Notes under the pieces: model-generated | What the model saw: only the letters and a program-made list of their open reading frames with translations | What the model was told of the DNA's origin: nothing | The model's database searches: none | Position numbers and translations under genes: made by a program | From: Gymnopus androsaceus JB14 | Taxonomy: Eukaryota; Basidiomycota; Agaricomycetes; Agaricales; Omphalotaceae | Assembly (NCBI GenBank): GCA_009733575.1 | Contig: ML769680.1 | Span: 19,536 to 83,535 of the forward strand | DNA length: 64,000 bases | Direction of reading: 5' to 3' | Shown here: in pieces, positions 11,311 through 22,991 of the stretch | How the letters are laid out: each line of letters opens with the position of its first letter | Position numbering within the stretch: position 1 is the stretch's first letter

Positions 11311-12757
11311 GGTGGTCCAAGTTGCAGAGATGAGAAATTTTTTTTTTTAGACTCAACCCGTGCCCGCCGCTGCGCATGCCGAGGGCCATAACTGATTGAG
11401 ATAAAAATACATGCGTTGTATGAATCTGGAGGCCTGCTGGAGGTTTGAGGAAGATACTTGGAGTGGAATGAAAGAACAAGTCTACTGTTTCATCCCAGCA
11501 TATCCTCATTCTCCAATCCGCTCCAGCTTCACCGGTCACTCGACTTGCGATATACTCAAGACGGTTACTGTACGAGCAGGTGGCCCACTTTCAAATCTTT
11601 TAAAGTCTTTGCCAGGTGTAAATGAAAGAATGAAATTAGCTATGGCGCCTAGATTCTGGTTCAGAGTGCTAAAAAGTAAGCCAAATCCGAAGTCATTCCA
11701 CTTCCGACACGAGGAATTGAACCCCACTCTATCACGCTAAGAAGTTGCAGATTCAACTACACCATATCGGATTCACTATACGTATACTTAGGCTGTCCTA
11801 ATCATGTTCTGACTACATCCAATTTCATCCACCTCAGAATCCTTAAGAGTCGGCGCTCTTCTTCGTCCCTCATCTCTTCATTATTTAATCCAGGTTTCAG
11901 AAGTTGGCTGGAATAGCTAAACAATAGACAAAGAAATGACGATGGATTCTGAAGATGAATTTCGACATTCGAAAAATAGTCTATTCATTAGTACTGGTGC
12001 TGGTGAGTTTTCAATGGGAATGCATTGTGCTTCAAGTCCATGAACAACGCGTACTAGCACGCATCTATGCTGGAAACGTTAGGTGCTGACTGTGGCATAT
12101 ATCTTCCAGAAATTTGGTCCCTATCCTTCAAGTTTAGGGGTGGAGATTACTAAGGTATGGTATGTGTACTTACAAAATATTATTCACAATCCGCCTAGGT
12201 GCACACCATCTCCTCATTCTCCATTCTACTCGAGCTTCACCAGTCACTCAATTTGCGCTATAACATATCAGGACGTAGGACTCCGTTACCCATACAAGCA
12301 GGCAGCCTGAATCCACGATCCTCAATAGAAGTACTTCAAGGTCTAACCATGCACTGGCATGTAGAGGCAGCTTGCTGCAAATCAAAGCTTGGTGCAGCGG
12401 CAGGTCCCCAGCTACCCTGGAAATTACCGGTAAACTGAACACTGCTAATCTAGCAGGACCTTGTTCTTCAGTTGCGGTACAGGTAAAACCTGTTTAAATT
12501 TGGCCAAGGCTATGTATCTTTCAGGTTTCTTTCACTAGAGGTAGACTATCAATCTATCTGGGTAACAGAGGTATAACAGTATTTCTATGTACAGTACACT
12601 GGCATTATATGGGTAGAGAGCAGTGGAATACATATTCTCAGCAGTGAGCAACCAGATAGATGGATCTGATCTACAGCAGGTTTAGCAGCGGTACTACAAG
12701 GCAAGTAAAACATCATTCTTACTTCCTAGACCACAACGTGGTTTGGAATATCCTTCT
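11311..12757. other. Duplicated intergenic flank up to about 12283, then unassigned
   Basis: From 11340 to about 12283 this matches 57510-58381 downstream of ABC copy B, including a tRNA-like sequence. Similarity stops abruptly after ATATCAGGACG. From 12283 to 12757 I see nothing coding; at 12758-12762 lies CAACC, the left target duplication of the copia element. Confidence 0.6.
11703..11771 (-). pseudogene. tRNA-like sequence (degenerate), copy A
   Basis: The 69-nt minus-strand sequence starts TCCGATA and ends TGTCGGA, so all seven acceptor pairs can form (one G-T). It has an A box (TGGTGTAGTTG) and a B box (GGTTCAATTCC) matching the Pol III consensus. The anticodon stem does not pair, so I call it a tRNA pseudogene or tRNA-derived repeat. 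A paralogue is at 57836-57905. Confidence 0.5.
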
Positions 12758-12762
12758 CAACC

Positions 12763-13123
12763 TATTAGAGTTATGTTCCTAAATAGGAAGTAGCAGCAGT
12801 AAGTCCACACAGGACTTAGTAGTAATGATCACACAGATTGATCGGGGATAATGGTGGTATTACAGGGTATGGTACTAGGCTTTATATCCAGTCCTATATA
12901 CAAACAATATATCAGGCAAGTGGCTACTGCATGAATGTCTGTGGCTACTGTGCATACAGTAAAGTGGGTACTGCAAGATAGTAGGTGGATATGGCAAGAG
13001 ACTGAGTGGAGTCCATGAGACGATAGATGTGGAGTGCATGGGATGGTGATACAAACAAGTGGAGACTACAAGAAAGTGTTCCATGTATAGAGCGATAGTA
13101 AAATTACCTTTGATATTCCAACA
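12763..13123 (-). repeat. 3' LTR of the split copia element
   Basis: In sense orientation it begins TGTTGGAATATCAAAGG and ends near AACTCTAATA. It is the same LTR family as 35910-36270, 37923-38285 and 43244-43606. A purine-rich tract (GAAGGGGAG) precedes it in sense orientation. Confidence 0.92.
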
Positions 13124-13130
13124 CTCCCCT

Positions 13131-14763
13131 TCAAACCTTTGCTAATCCCATGGATGCTGCAAAGTGTTTGGCTTTCATTGAAGGTAAGGCTTTGGTGAAG
13201 ATGTCTGCCATCATGTTTTTGGTAGGGCAGTAAGTAAGACAAATTTTGCCTTCCTCAATGACGTAGCGGATGAAGTGGTATCGGATATCAATGTGTTTGG
13301 TCCTGGCATGAAAACAATCATCCTTTGCCAATGCAATGGCTGACTGATTGTCTGACATGATAGGGATGGGATGAGTAATAGGACCAAAGATTTCCAATAA
13401 AAGGTTCCTAAGCCAGATCGCTTCCTTTGCTGCATGGGTCAAAGCAATATACTCGGCTTCCATAGTGGATAAAGAAATGGTATCCTGTCATTTTGATGAC
13501 CAAGATACTGCTCCACTGTTCAACATAAAAACATACCCGGAAATGGCATGTTGGTCCTCTTGGGACATACCATCGGCATCTGTGTAGCCTTGGACTGTCT
13601 CCTGATTGCTTGTACTGAGCCAAAAATCTCAGGTGTACTTGAGATAGGTGTAGACATGGCGTACACCATTCCAGTGAGTAATGCCAGGGTTTTGTGAAAA
13701 GCGAGCAAGGATAGAGACCACATAGGTGATATCAGGTCTCATAGCAACAGATAAGTATTGGAGAGCACCAAGGGCCTCTCTGTAGGGTTTCATGCATAAA
13801 AGCAATTTCCTTGACCGTTTGGGTGACTGGTCTTTGGTGAGGTGAATGTGGGGATTGAAAGGAATAGAAAGTGGCTTTATATCCAAGAATCCATAACGAG
13901 AGAGTATGGTGTCAATATATGACTGCTGGGATAAGTCTTGTTATGGAGAGATCTTTGGATCTCGATCCCAAGTAGCCATTGGATTTCTCCAGAATCAACA
14001 AGTTTGATTATAGCCCCAACATCTTTCTTCAATTTCTCCATGATGGCCAGGGTTTTGGTAACCAGTGTCATATCATCAACATGTATGAAAATGATGGTGA
14101 AGGGATCAGTGCAATAGAAAATAGTGTGATCAAAATCAGACCGTTTGAACCCTAATTGGGTCATGATTTCCCTGAATTGCATGTACCATTGTCAACTGGC
14201 TTGTTTAAGTCCATAAAGTGTGAGTTTAAGCTGTAAGGTTTGACCTGGTTTTACCCCTATATCAATGCCTGGAGGTGCCTTCATATAGATACACTTGTTT
14301 GTTGTCCAATTTCCTGTAAAGATAAGCAGATTTCACATCCATCTGGTGAATAATCATGCTCTTCTTGGCACCAATGCTGAGTATAGCATGGGCTGATACA
14401 AGTTTTGCAACAGATGCGAAGGTTTCATCTGGGAAGTAGTCAACATCTGGGATCTGATTATATCTATGTACAACAAGACAAGCTCGGTGTCCTGTAATGT
14501 GACCTCATTCATCCTTCTTGGTCTGATAGACCCATTTGGATGTGAGAATATTGGCATCTGGAGGTGGAGTGACAATTGTGTAGGTTCCATGCTCCTGGAG
14601 TCTAGAGATTTCATCCTTCATGGCATCGTACCATTTGGAGCTGTCAGGTTGTTGCATAGCTTCTGCAACAGATAAAGGATCAGATTGGATTTCTGATGTT
14701 ACCTGACCTAGAGATGCAGTAAGATGTTGCAACTCATCACTTCCTTCTCCAAGTCCTTCAATG
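13131..14763 (-). pseudogene. Copia pol 3' half: reverse transcriptase and RNase H
   Basis: In sense direction the segment runs from the pre-RT linker (EGLGEGSDELQHLT) through RT, with MDVKSAYLY-like and FIHVDDM catalytic-box residues (the DD intact here), to RNase H and the connection region (STMEAEYIALTHAAKEA, SDNQSAIALAKDD), ending at LAKV just before the purine tract. Frames are broken repeatedly (for example around 13880-14350 and 13470-13640). A TGA lies where SSK-R-QDTISLS is expected. This is the continuation of 31517-34785. Confidence 0.88.
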
Positions 14764-14770
14764 ACATCCC

Positions 14771-14816
14771 CAAGTACCAGGGCAGGTTTTCTCAAGAAAG
14801 TCATTTTATACTTAAG
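14771..14816 (+). repeat. Left terminal inverted repeat of the giant element
   Basis: After 8 non-matching bases the sequence AGGGCAGGTTTTCTCAAG, then AAAGTC, pairs with the right end (31465-31509) with about five differences and one gap over 38 bp. Confidence 0.82.
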
Positions 14817-15240
14817 TATACTTAAGTACAACTTGAGTATTTCCTTTAGTTGAAGACAAGAAAAAAAACTTTCTATTGAGCATTAGTACTTTCAGATTTT
14901 CTAAGTACGTTCTAAGTAAGTCCTTGAGAAAATAGATATCTGCTTTACTTGAGGATTAGATAGTAATACTTTGAAATTTCAAATCTTCTAAGTACATACT
15001 AAGTAAGAACTCAAGAAAAGTAATTACAATGCAAGAAATCGACTTAAGCAAAACTATAAATAAAGTAACTTAGAAATACTTAAAAAGTAAAACTCACATA
15101 TGTACTTAAGTAGATGAACAAGTAAGAAAGTGACAAAGTAAAGATACCAATAGAGTAAGAAGACAAAATCGCGAATGTTGAGAAATATTTTGCCTACACT
15201 AAAGCAAAGTAAAGGTTGTATGTACTCACAAGGGCCTTAG
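14800..15240. repeat. Left subterminal repeat tract
   Basis: AT-rich, non-coding. CTTAAGTA, ACTTGAGTA, CTAAGTACGT and close variants recur in both orientations every 15-40 bp. The same words crowd 31071-31460 at the other end. Such clusters are typical of transposase binding sites; binding here is inferred. Confidence 0.6.
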
Positions 15241-15299
15241 GGAGAAATATTATAGTAAGTAATAGTTGCAAGTAAGAATATTGAATCTCGCACCTTCTT

Positions 15300-18200
15300 C
15301 TCTTTGGAACTAGGGTTCGCGTACATTCCGCCCATGTCTGAGCCAAGACCTGCAATTAGCATTAATTAGACCCCAAAAGAAAATTAATATGAGACCACTT
15401 ACCACATCTGCTCGTACAATATCTAAATCACTCATCCACTTGAGCTGATCTTCACGGAACTCCACAACCAGACCCGCCAGGTGCACCTCAAAATTCACAA
15501 AGGCTGGATGTCCTACTTCTGTGAATTTTGCCCGAGCAAGGCCTCCTAGGTGTCAAAGATAGCAGCTTGCCATGTAGCGCGCGCACGCAAGGCAGCAACC
15601 TCTGAAGAGGTTCGAGCAAGTTCATCAATGCAGACCTCACTCGCTGGCAGATGTCCAGATGCGGGACATGGAGCTACAGTGGAGAATGTACCGTTGAAGC
15701 TCCACATGCCGCTGCTCAAACTGTTTCGAGCCACCTGGTACATGTTGGCTTCCGCGACGGTACCACGAAATTGCATTGCCTAAAGAGATAAAGAGATTGG
15801 ACTTGGACTTGGCAGGAACAGAAAGATAGTGCACCTTCCGTCTCCCATTCATCCGTGTTGTTCAAGGTCCGAGGCTGCCCGCTGTCCAAGCGACCATAGC
15901 GAGCCTTGCTTGTCCTCGCTTACTAAAATATCAGGTTAGTGGACCAGTGTTGAAGAGCCGCTCTCCGACGCACCACAGCTCACGTTTGTCGATTCTTTAG
16001 GGGCAGGTTGACGTCTTGGCCTGTACATTGCCCAGGACGAGGTTCTGCAGAAAGAAGACCGTAAGCTCGCTGTCAGGAAAAAAAAGATAAGTAGACGATA
16101 CGTTGGCGTTTAGTAAGCTGTGTCGCTGTCCTGAGCTCGACCTTTCCCAGCATGTCCACAAATACCTGTTGGCAGGTCTTCTCCCAACTCCGTCTCAGCT
16201 AGCCTCTTGTGCGCCTCGCCAACAGTCCATAAAATTCCCTCGCGTCGCTTTGAGTCTCCCACCCTTCGTTTGTGATTGACGTCCTTCTTGAAGGTATCAG
16301 AAGCGGCGAGGTGTGGATACATTGACGATGAGTCCTTCAGAGCCTGGAGTGAAATCAAAGCCTGGCGGTACTCATTATATGCCACGAATTCCTATATCTC
16401 GTGCGATGATAGCCTTCATGATTGATTTGCCCAGTCCGTGTCCGAAGCTTCTCTGAGTCTACGTTCTTGTCCTTATAGTTGAGAAGTGATAGTAGTCGGT
16501 TAACGGTATGCTTGAGGCTTGAAATGGTGCTGTGAAGTTGTGCTTCTCGTAAACGAACTTCCTGGTCAGCCAATGCTGCAAGGCCGTACTTGCATCGCTC
16601 GTTCACTGACAGGTTCGAAGGGAGCCCCAAGGAGAAATCTTCCGGACCTCTGTCTGATAGGTTGTGCGCAAACAACTCCGGTGGTAGATCTGCCATCACG
16701 ACAGCCTGGTGCATGCGGAATTCCTTGAGGACCTGAGTTAGTCGGTCACGGAGCTCCTCAATATGTAGCTCATCTCGTTCAGTATAGAAATGTCGTAGGA
16801 CGGCTACAGATTCATTTATATCTGCCCTATTGCATCTGTTAGCCATCAAGATATTTTCTAGTCCAAGTCAGCACTCACCGTATATTCTCCGCTTCAACTG
16901 CTTTGGACCAGTACGCCTCGAGTGTAACAGTCATTTCATTCTCCCCCAGGAACATATTTGCTGGAACACAGCCTTCCTCCCTCGACAAGTTAACCAGCAG
17001 CTGTCGCACCGTCGGAATCTGAGTATGACGGCGGTGATACACACTAGTCCATAGCTTGGGGTGCTTGGGGTCCTGCTTTGGACGGCGAGGGGCGCGGGAC
17101 CAGCTAGAAACAGCGTCCTTATGGGCACGACTAAGCAACTCCAATTCATCTCGAGCTTCTTGGTACATGATCCGCGCCTCCTGCAACTGTCTTGCTACAG
17201 TGTCATCTATGATTCGTCTCGCAGTCAAAATACAAGTCTAGACAGCAAATCAGCGACTCACAGCTGTTTATAAACTTCTTGTGATTCCAGTCGTTGATGT
17301 GTGCGATGATAGTATCTTCACGGTTGGCGTCGTTCATCTGGCGTGTGTAACCACCGACCTGATTAAACTCAATCCATAACTGCTCGATGCTCTCGCCATG
17401 GGTGTTTGCATTGCACCAATGGTACGGTACATTGTACTTCTCCCGACAGTCAAACTCGCGGTGTTTCATCATGTGAACAACCGGAACGCCACGTTCAACT
17501 TGACGTACGAATTGTCGATGAGAACGCAAATATGGGAAGCATGCAAAGCGAATTTGAACATTGGGGGCGAGGTCACATTGAGCGTCGTAGGTGTGTTTGT
17601 GCCGAATCATATCGCGACTATCGAGTTTCACATCATCGCCATAACCGTACAGAGTGTAGGCGCGCGCGTAGGAGGCGTCTACGTGTGCTTGACTAGTGAA
17701 CTACTCAGTGAGAGCAAGAATCTAGTAACTTATTGACTCACCTCTCCGCACTATACATATCAGTTGCTGCCAAAATGAAAACATGGCTACACGCTGTGCT
17801 AACCACTCCAACTGTCTTCTTTGGGACGACTGTTCGCAGAGCTTGATTGTGTTGTCGGTTGATGACCTTTATATGGCCGCATTCTGACGCTGTTGACTAC
17901 ACCAACTGAGTCTGTGAATCAAACCAAAACGCTCCAATTACTCACCACATAGGCAGATTTTTTCGTGCTTGCCAGAAACTCCTTGTAGGGCTGTACAGGT
18001 GGAAAGTAAGAGTTTCCCCTGAACATCGACTTGTCATCCGCTCCGCTGTTCTTGTGGAATTGACTGAGTTTGAAGTTGCCATCGCTCGCTGTGCTCATCA
18101 TGATTAAATGGCTGATACGCAACGACATAACAGTAAGTGAAAGAACCCTAGTGCACAGGAATGGCATACCGTAAGTGTAATGGAGTTTTCTCCCAATCGC

Positions 18201-19291
18201 CGAGCATATTAGTTGCTGGATCTGGGCATATAGGGCAATAATTGATCATCGCCTCTGGCGGACGATGCGGAAGGTATCGCTTATTCAAATTGAAAATCCC
18301 GCCAAGGCGTATCTGTGCTTTGAAGTACCTCCATGCGCGTGCTGCAAGCATGAACGGCTGGTAAGGATCCTGGGATAGTTAAGGTCGATACGTTAGAACT
18401 GTGGTATATAAGTACATGAGCATAACTTACATTAACTTGGTCCGTGTGGACATTATCCGTGAGACGACGCAGGCTCAGAAAGTAGTCGTAAGCCGCAATC
18501 TTGCCCTGCAGACTCTGTAGGTCATATTCTCGCATCACTGTAAAGGTGAACGCGGTCTCCGGCTCTGCTACGGAAGCTGGGAAAAGCCGAGCTCGCATGA
18601 GCTGCTCGACACGAGAACCCCGGCCACAGTTACAAAACGAAATATATGTACCGTGAACCCCATTAGAGTGTGTGACTGTGAATTTCACCGGTTTGGGCTC
18701 GTCAAGTGTAGGACATGCTTTGCCATGATGTCCGAGCTGAACAGCGTAGCGCTCGCGTAAAGTGCTGATATCGCTTCGAACAAAGAATGAACCTTTCCAG
18801 ACACGAGCCCAATGCCAAGGATTACTGAGATGGTTACTGATCCAACAATCCTGGCACGAGAGCTCGTACTCTTGACAGTCCTGGCATTGCACAGTTCTAA
18901 CACCTTTCCCACAAGAACAAGGTGTTTCAATGTCGGGGTCGTATTCATGCATTATGAGGAGCATGATTAGGAGCGTCGCGCTGTCAACAAAGTCCTGCGA
19001 AGGAGGTTTATGAGGTCGTTTGGGTTTACTGTGATTGCCGGGACTGTCCTGCGGGGGGTTGTTGCATTGGGCTTCCGAGCTGGTAGCTATCGGAGGTGAA
19101 GATATCGCAGCAGGGACAGGTTTGGGAGGCCCGCTAGTAGTGACTCGGAACACTGTTTGCATGCTAGATCGTGTATTATCGACAAACTCGATGCGGTCTT
19201 GATCAAAGCATAAACGCTTGACCGAGAGGCCTTCGTTGGGAGCAGTGGAGAGCTGTGAGAGGGCTGCACCTCGCTTGAGACCCCTCGGCAT
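15300..19291 (-). CDS. KDZ-family transposase with CxC cysteine cluster
   Basis: KDZ (Kyakuja-Dileera-Zisupton) proteins are DDE transposases of large fungal DNA transposons. I start at ATG 19291 (MPRGLKRGA); exons I can join are 19291-18431, 18369-18170 and 18111-17946, followed by more down to about 15550. Exon 1 carries a cysteine/histidine cluster (CSCGKG..C..C...SCQDCW...H, then FCNCGRG) of the CxC2 type that precedes the transposase core. The first catalytic Asp is likely in ASDGNFKLS. The YDAQCDLAPN region (around 17560) holds the second acidic site, and NTHGESIEQLW (around 17380) the catalytic Glu. A coiled, charged C-terminus follows (17228-16110) and a last short exon near 15546-15776 shows the usual KDZ C-terminal pattern. 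I saw no disabling stop in the exons joined. The 3' end and all downstream splice sites are provisional. Confidence 0.82.
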
Positions 19292-19676
19292 GATGGTTGG
19301 GACAGAAACAGATGGGACAGCAAGAAAGGTACATGGCGCCACACTACATGAATTTGTTGAGCTACTGGAATCAGACGAACAATGAAATAACGCACCAAAG
19401 TAAGACTCGAGGCCACCAAAAGTAGTTATTGTCCTTAGTTTAACGTCATCTCGGACGATCTGAACCTGATTCCCAATCTGGTGGTCAAAGCAGTTCAGTC
19501 AACTCTTATTGTTAACAGAAAACCGAGATATTTTTCATTTACAAATACAATGAATTATGGTCCACCCATATATTGCTATATACATTGAAGTCCTATAAGA
19601 AAATAAGTTACAAAAAAATGATTTAGCGATACAAATGTGCTTAATCGACCAAGAAATACATTATCTACACAAGAAT
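19292..19676. other. Gap between Spt5-like gene and KDZ transposase
   Basis: About 385 bp between two minus-strand genes. It should hold the terminator of the Spt5-like gene and the promoter of the transposase. The 19500-19660 part is AT-rich; no further gene is seen. Confidence 0.5.
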
Positions 19677-22600
19677 CTATTCTCCTAAAAGAGCCCTCTC
19701 GTCGTCTGTAATCTGCATTCCAAGTAGCTGCTTTTCAAGGATGTGCTGTAGCTGCGTTATTGCAATGGCACCCTTCCCTGCCTTATCCTCATCCGGCATC
19801 ATAGGGACATGTGCACAGACGAGTTGCGATACTCGTAGCAAAGGACCATCCACAGGGATTTCCTGAAAACGTCTTGTTTTGATTTTCTTTCCCTTCTCCT
19901 GGCATTCATGTCGAACAGGCTTAAGAACAATATCGTCAGCTGCACCCCAAAATACAGCGCGTCCCAGTTTTCCAGCATGCTCTCCGCTGCACACTAAGAA
20001 CAACTTTGAGCTATATGAATTAGCTGCAGTATGAGAGCACTTTGAGGGGTCGAGATGTTGGGCAGTGATGATGGTCTTTATGGGAGCTCGACCTTTGGGC
20101 TTTACCAGGTATACTGCTTCGTTGAGACCATCCTGCGAAGAGATGACCACTTCCACATCATCATCTTGCCCCCGTAAAGCTACGAAAACCTTCCCCCGAG
20201 GCAATACCTTCGTAATTTCGGGATCGTCGATCCAATCCGTCCATGGGGGTGGGGTTCCAGCTCTGAGTGTGAGTGGAGCCCCCCCTTGTGTGAACGTAGC
20301 ATTTTCTAGTCGATTGCCAAAACTTGGGATTGCCAGTCGCTCACGGGCAGCATCCTTTGCCCTTTCCTCGTCTTCCAACTTTTTCCGCGCCTCACTCAGC
20401 CGCTCATTCTGAATCTGCATGATCCTTTCGGGATGGCCATACACATGACGGATCTCCGCCGGAGAGTGGGTTGGAATGTAACCTGGCTTGAATTGAAAGT
20501 AAGATGCGGCATCAAGTGAATAGGCGAGGAAACAGTCATTATCGCGTCGACGAATACGATCAAAGTCAAATAAAGTATTGGGCGATGTGGAAGGGGCGTC
20601 GAAACGCACAAGTATACCAATGCCGCTTTTCATTGACGAGTTTTTGACAACATCCATAACACGTCCAAGAGAACCCTTGTGCATCTGAGCAAAGTTGTCG
20701 TTCTCAACGCCAACAACTTTGATTTCCGTATTGGCCCAAGGTATACGTCCCGTCGATGTATCGATAAGAGAGTTGCTAGTACCGGGCTGGCCCATAGTCG
20801 GCAGTTCATTGCGAGGATGATAGGGTTCATGAGCGAGATGGATTTGGGGCATTAAGGAAAGATTTTTGAGGCTGTTGGCGTGGAAAGGATGTGTAAGATC
20901 ATCACTGCCGTCGAACTTGACAGCAATAACATCGTCAACCGCAACCACCAGCCCTTCACGAGCAACGCCTGAGTCTTGTCGAACTTCAACTCTCGACCCC
21001 ACTTGCATGACCTTGATCAAGAATCGAAACGGTATAAACCGTACTCCCAAAACAGTGAGATCGTCGTCGAGACTCGGAGCATTGGCCTGGTTGATGAAGG
21101 CGACGTCGCACCCTGAGGAGTGAACGCACTCTATCCAGCCTTCAGAACCGCTCGTAATCTCATCGTCAATCTCTGCATCTCGAGTAAAAGGCCCATAGTG
21201 AAGAGCCAGTTGTACTCTTTCACCGTGATCAAAGAACCAGGAGCTGGGCAAAGGCCATCGACTACTGATCAAGTCAGGTAGACATTTCAGCCACTGACTA
21301 AGATCCTTGGCGAGAATAGTAGTGGCCTCCTGCACGTCGACATGATTGAGAACGACCAATGCGATACCGCTGTCAGTGACAGTTTGACCGCTCATTGTAT
21401 AGACCTTGGATAAGTGATTACACGTCCTCGGACGTTCGCATTGATAACATTGGATCTTCGAACATGGTATGGAATTACGGACAGCGAATGAAAGGATGGA
21501 CTCAGAGCCCTGATACACCTTTGCCCTACGAGGCTGCGCAGCTCGACGCTTTCCATTGACTGGCAAAGCCGATACTATTGTCGATGCGTGTTGTGACGAT
21601 CCCTCTTCAGACTGCAAGTGCGATACTTTGGGTCTCTTACGGGGTCGCTCTGTAAGAGCCAGTCGAGGCAGGAATCCCACAAGTATCTGATTATTTCGGT
21701 CAAAGTCCAGACCATTAGTGTATTCGGTGTCCAAAACTACACCAATGTCACCTCGGTACCGTCCCTTCTTGGCCAATATCCAAGTTCGCGGTTGCGGAAT
21801 ATTTCGGAGTCGCCTCTGTTCAATGAGCTGAGATGCATCAACAACACGGCGATGTATGGGCATCAGCAAGTGCACGTCCTTTGAAGGGGGAAGCACGATG
21901 GTATCAGATGGGTGCAAAACGATTGGCTTGCGAGGATATTTGAAACCATAGATGGTTCGAAAGTAGGAGGCCGCTTGCGTATGCATCTGTAGCATGGAAG
22001 TTACTCGGATATAAAGGCCTCCCGGAAGCATGGAAGGAAAAGCGCCTCGGAGACCTGGAGGAGCCTTTCCGTTGCGGGAGTCACGCTGGATACGCTGTAC
22101 GATGTCGGATTCTGTCCCTTGCTTTTAATGTTATCAGAACAGAATATAAACCGAAATATTAATTCCGTACCTGACAGCGAACGTAAAATACTTCACAATC
22201 TTCCAACATGGCAGCGTGAGCAACAAGAGCGGCCAGGCCCTCTAGCTCGTCGCGTTCCTCAGAGGTTGGATCATCCTCATCATCTAACAGGAGGGGTTCC
22301 AGAGAAATGTTGACCTTCGGATCGACCTCCTGCTCTGCAACTACCTGCTCCGCTGGCTTCATTTTTTCTAGTTGGGCCAATAACATCCGCGCAGCTTCAG
22401 CGTCGTCTGGCTCTATTTGCATGATACGGATCCTCATGGCGTGCCACTCCTCACCAACTTGAAGTTCGTCCAAGGACGTTTTGACTTCATCGCCGGAGGG
22501 CGGTTTCTCGTCGGTCATGTAGCTGTGCAGAAGATTCCATGCACGAGCTGCAGGAGAAGTCGAGGGAGGCAAGTCGGAAGTGATTTTATCGAGCAGGAAG

Positions 22601-22991
22601 TCGACCACTACTTGTGGAACGGAGGGCGGAGGTACATCGGAGGCTGCAATGGGTGCAGGGGAATTGCGGGAGTCGGTACTTTGAGAAGGCGGGGCTGGAG
22701 TGGGGGGTTGTTGAAGCGATTTTTCAGTTTCAAAAGTCAACCAACGTGTAATTACTTCGTCGAGGCGATCAACATGGTCTTTTGGGCGGAGAGGGACCGA
22801 TTCTGCCTGTTGCCGAAGCCGCTCCTCAGAGTCTTCATCGGAGGAATGCTCGAAGTCGAGGGTATCATCCACCTCCGCCTGATCTAATACAAGACTTGCG
22901 GCCTATAATCCTGAGTTACTTAGTAGATGTGGGTCAAAGTATCGTGGACACGCACGAATATACCTACTTCGGCTATCAGCTCTCTGCTCAT
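19677..22991 (-). CDS. Spt5-like NGN/KOW protein, cargo of the giant element
   Basis: Spt5 clamps RNA polymerase II (with Spt4) and is normally single-copy. Three exons join in frame: 22991-22968, 22902-22171 and 22121-19677, giving 1066 residues. The first intron has a clear branch site (CTAAGTAAC); both are GT-AG. The N-terminus is acidic (DFEHSSDEDSEER), as in Spt5. At about residues 242-345 an NGN fold is visible (EVFYVRCQQGTESDIVQRI ... GGLYIRVTSML). KOW1 follows at about 365-382 (WILAKKGRYRGDIGVV, then VGFLPRL). Further KOW-like stretches lie near 625 (GSRVEVRQDSGV) and 960 (KLFLVCSGEHAGKLGRAV). The repetitive C-terminal CTR of host Spt5 is missing; the protein ends KQLLGMQITDDERALLGE. 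No stop or frameshift interrupts it. The role as transposon cargo is unknown; it may affect transcription of the element. Confidence 0.85.
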
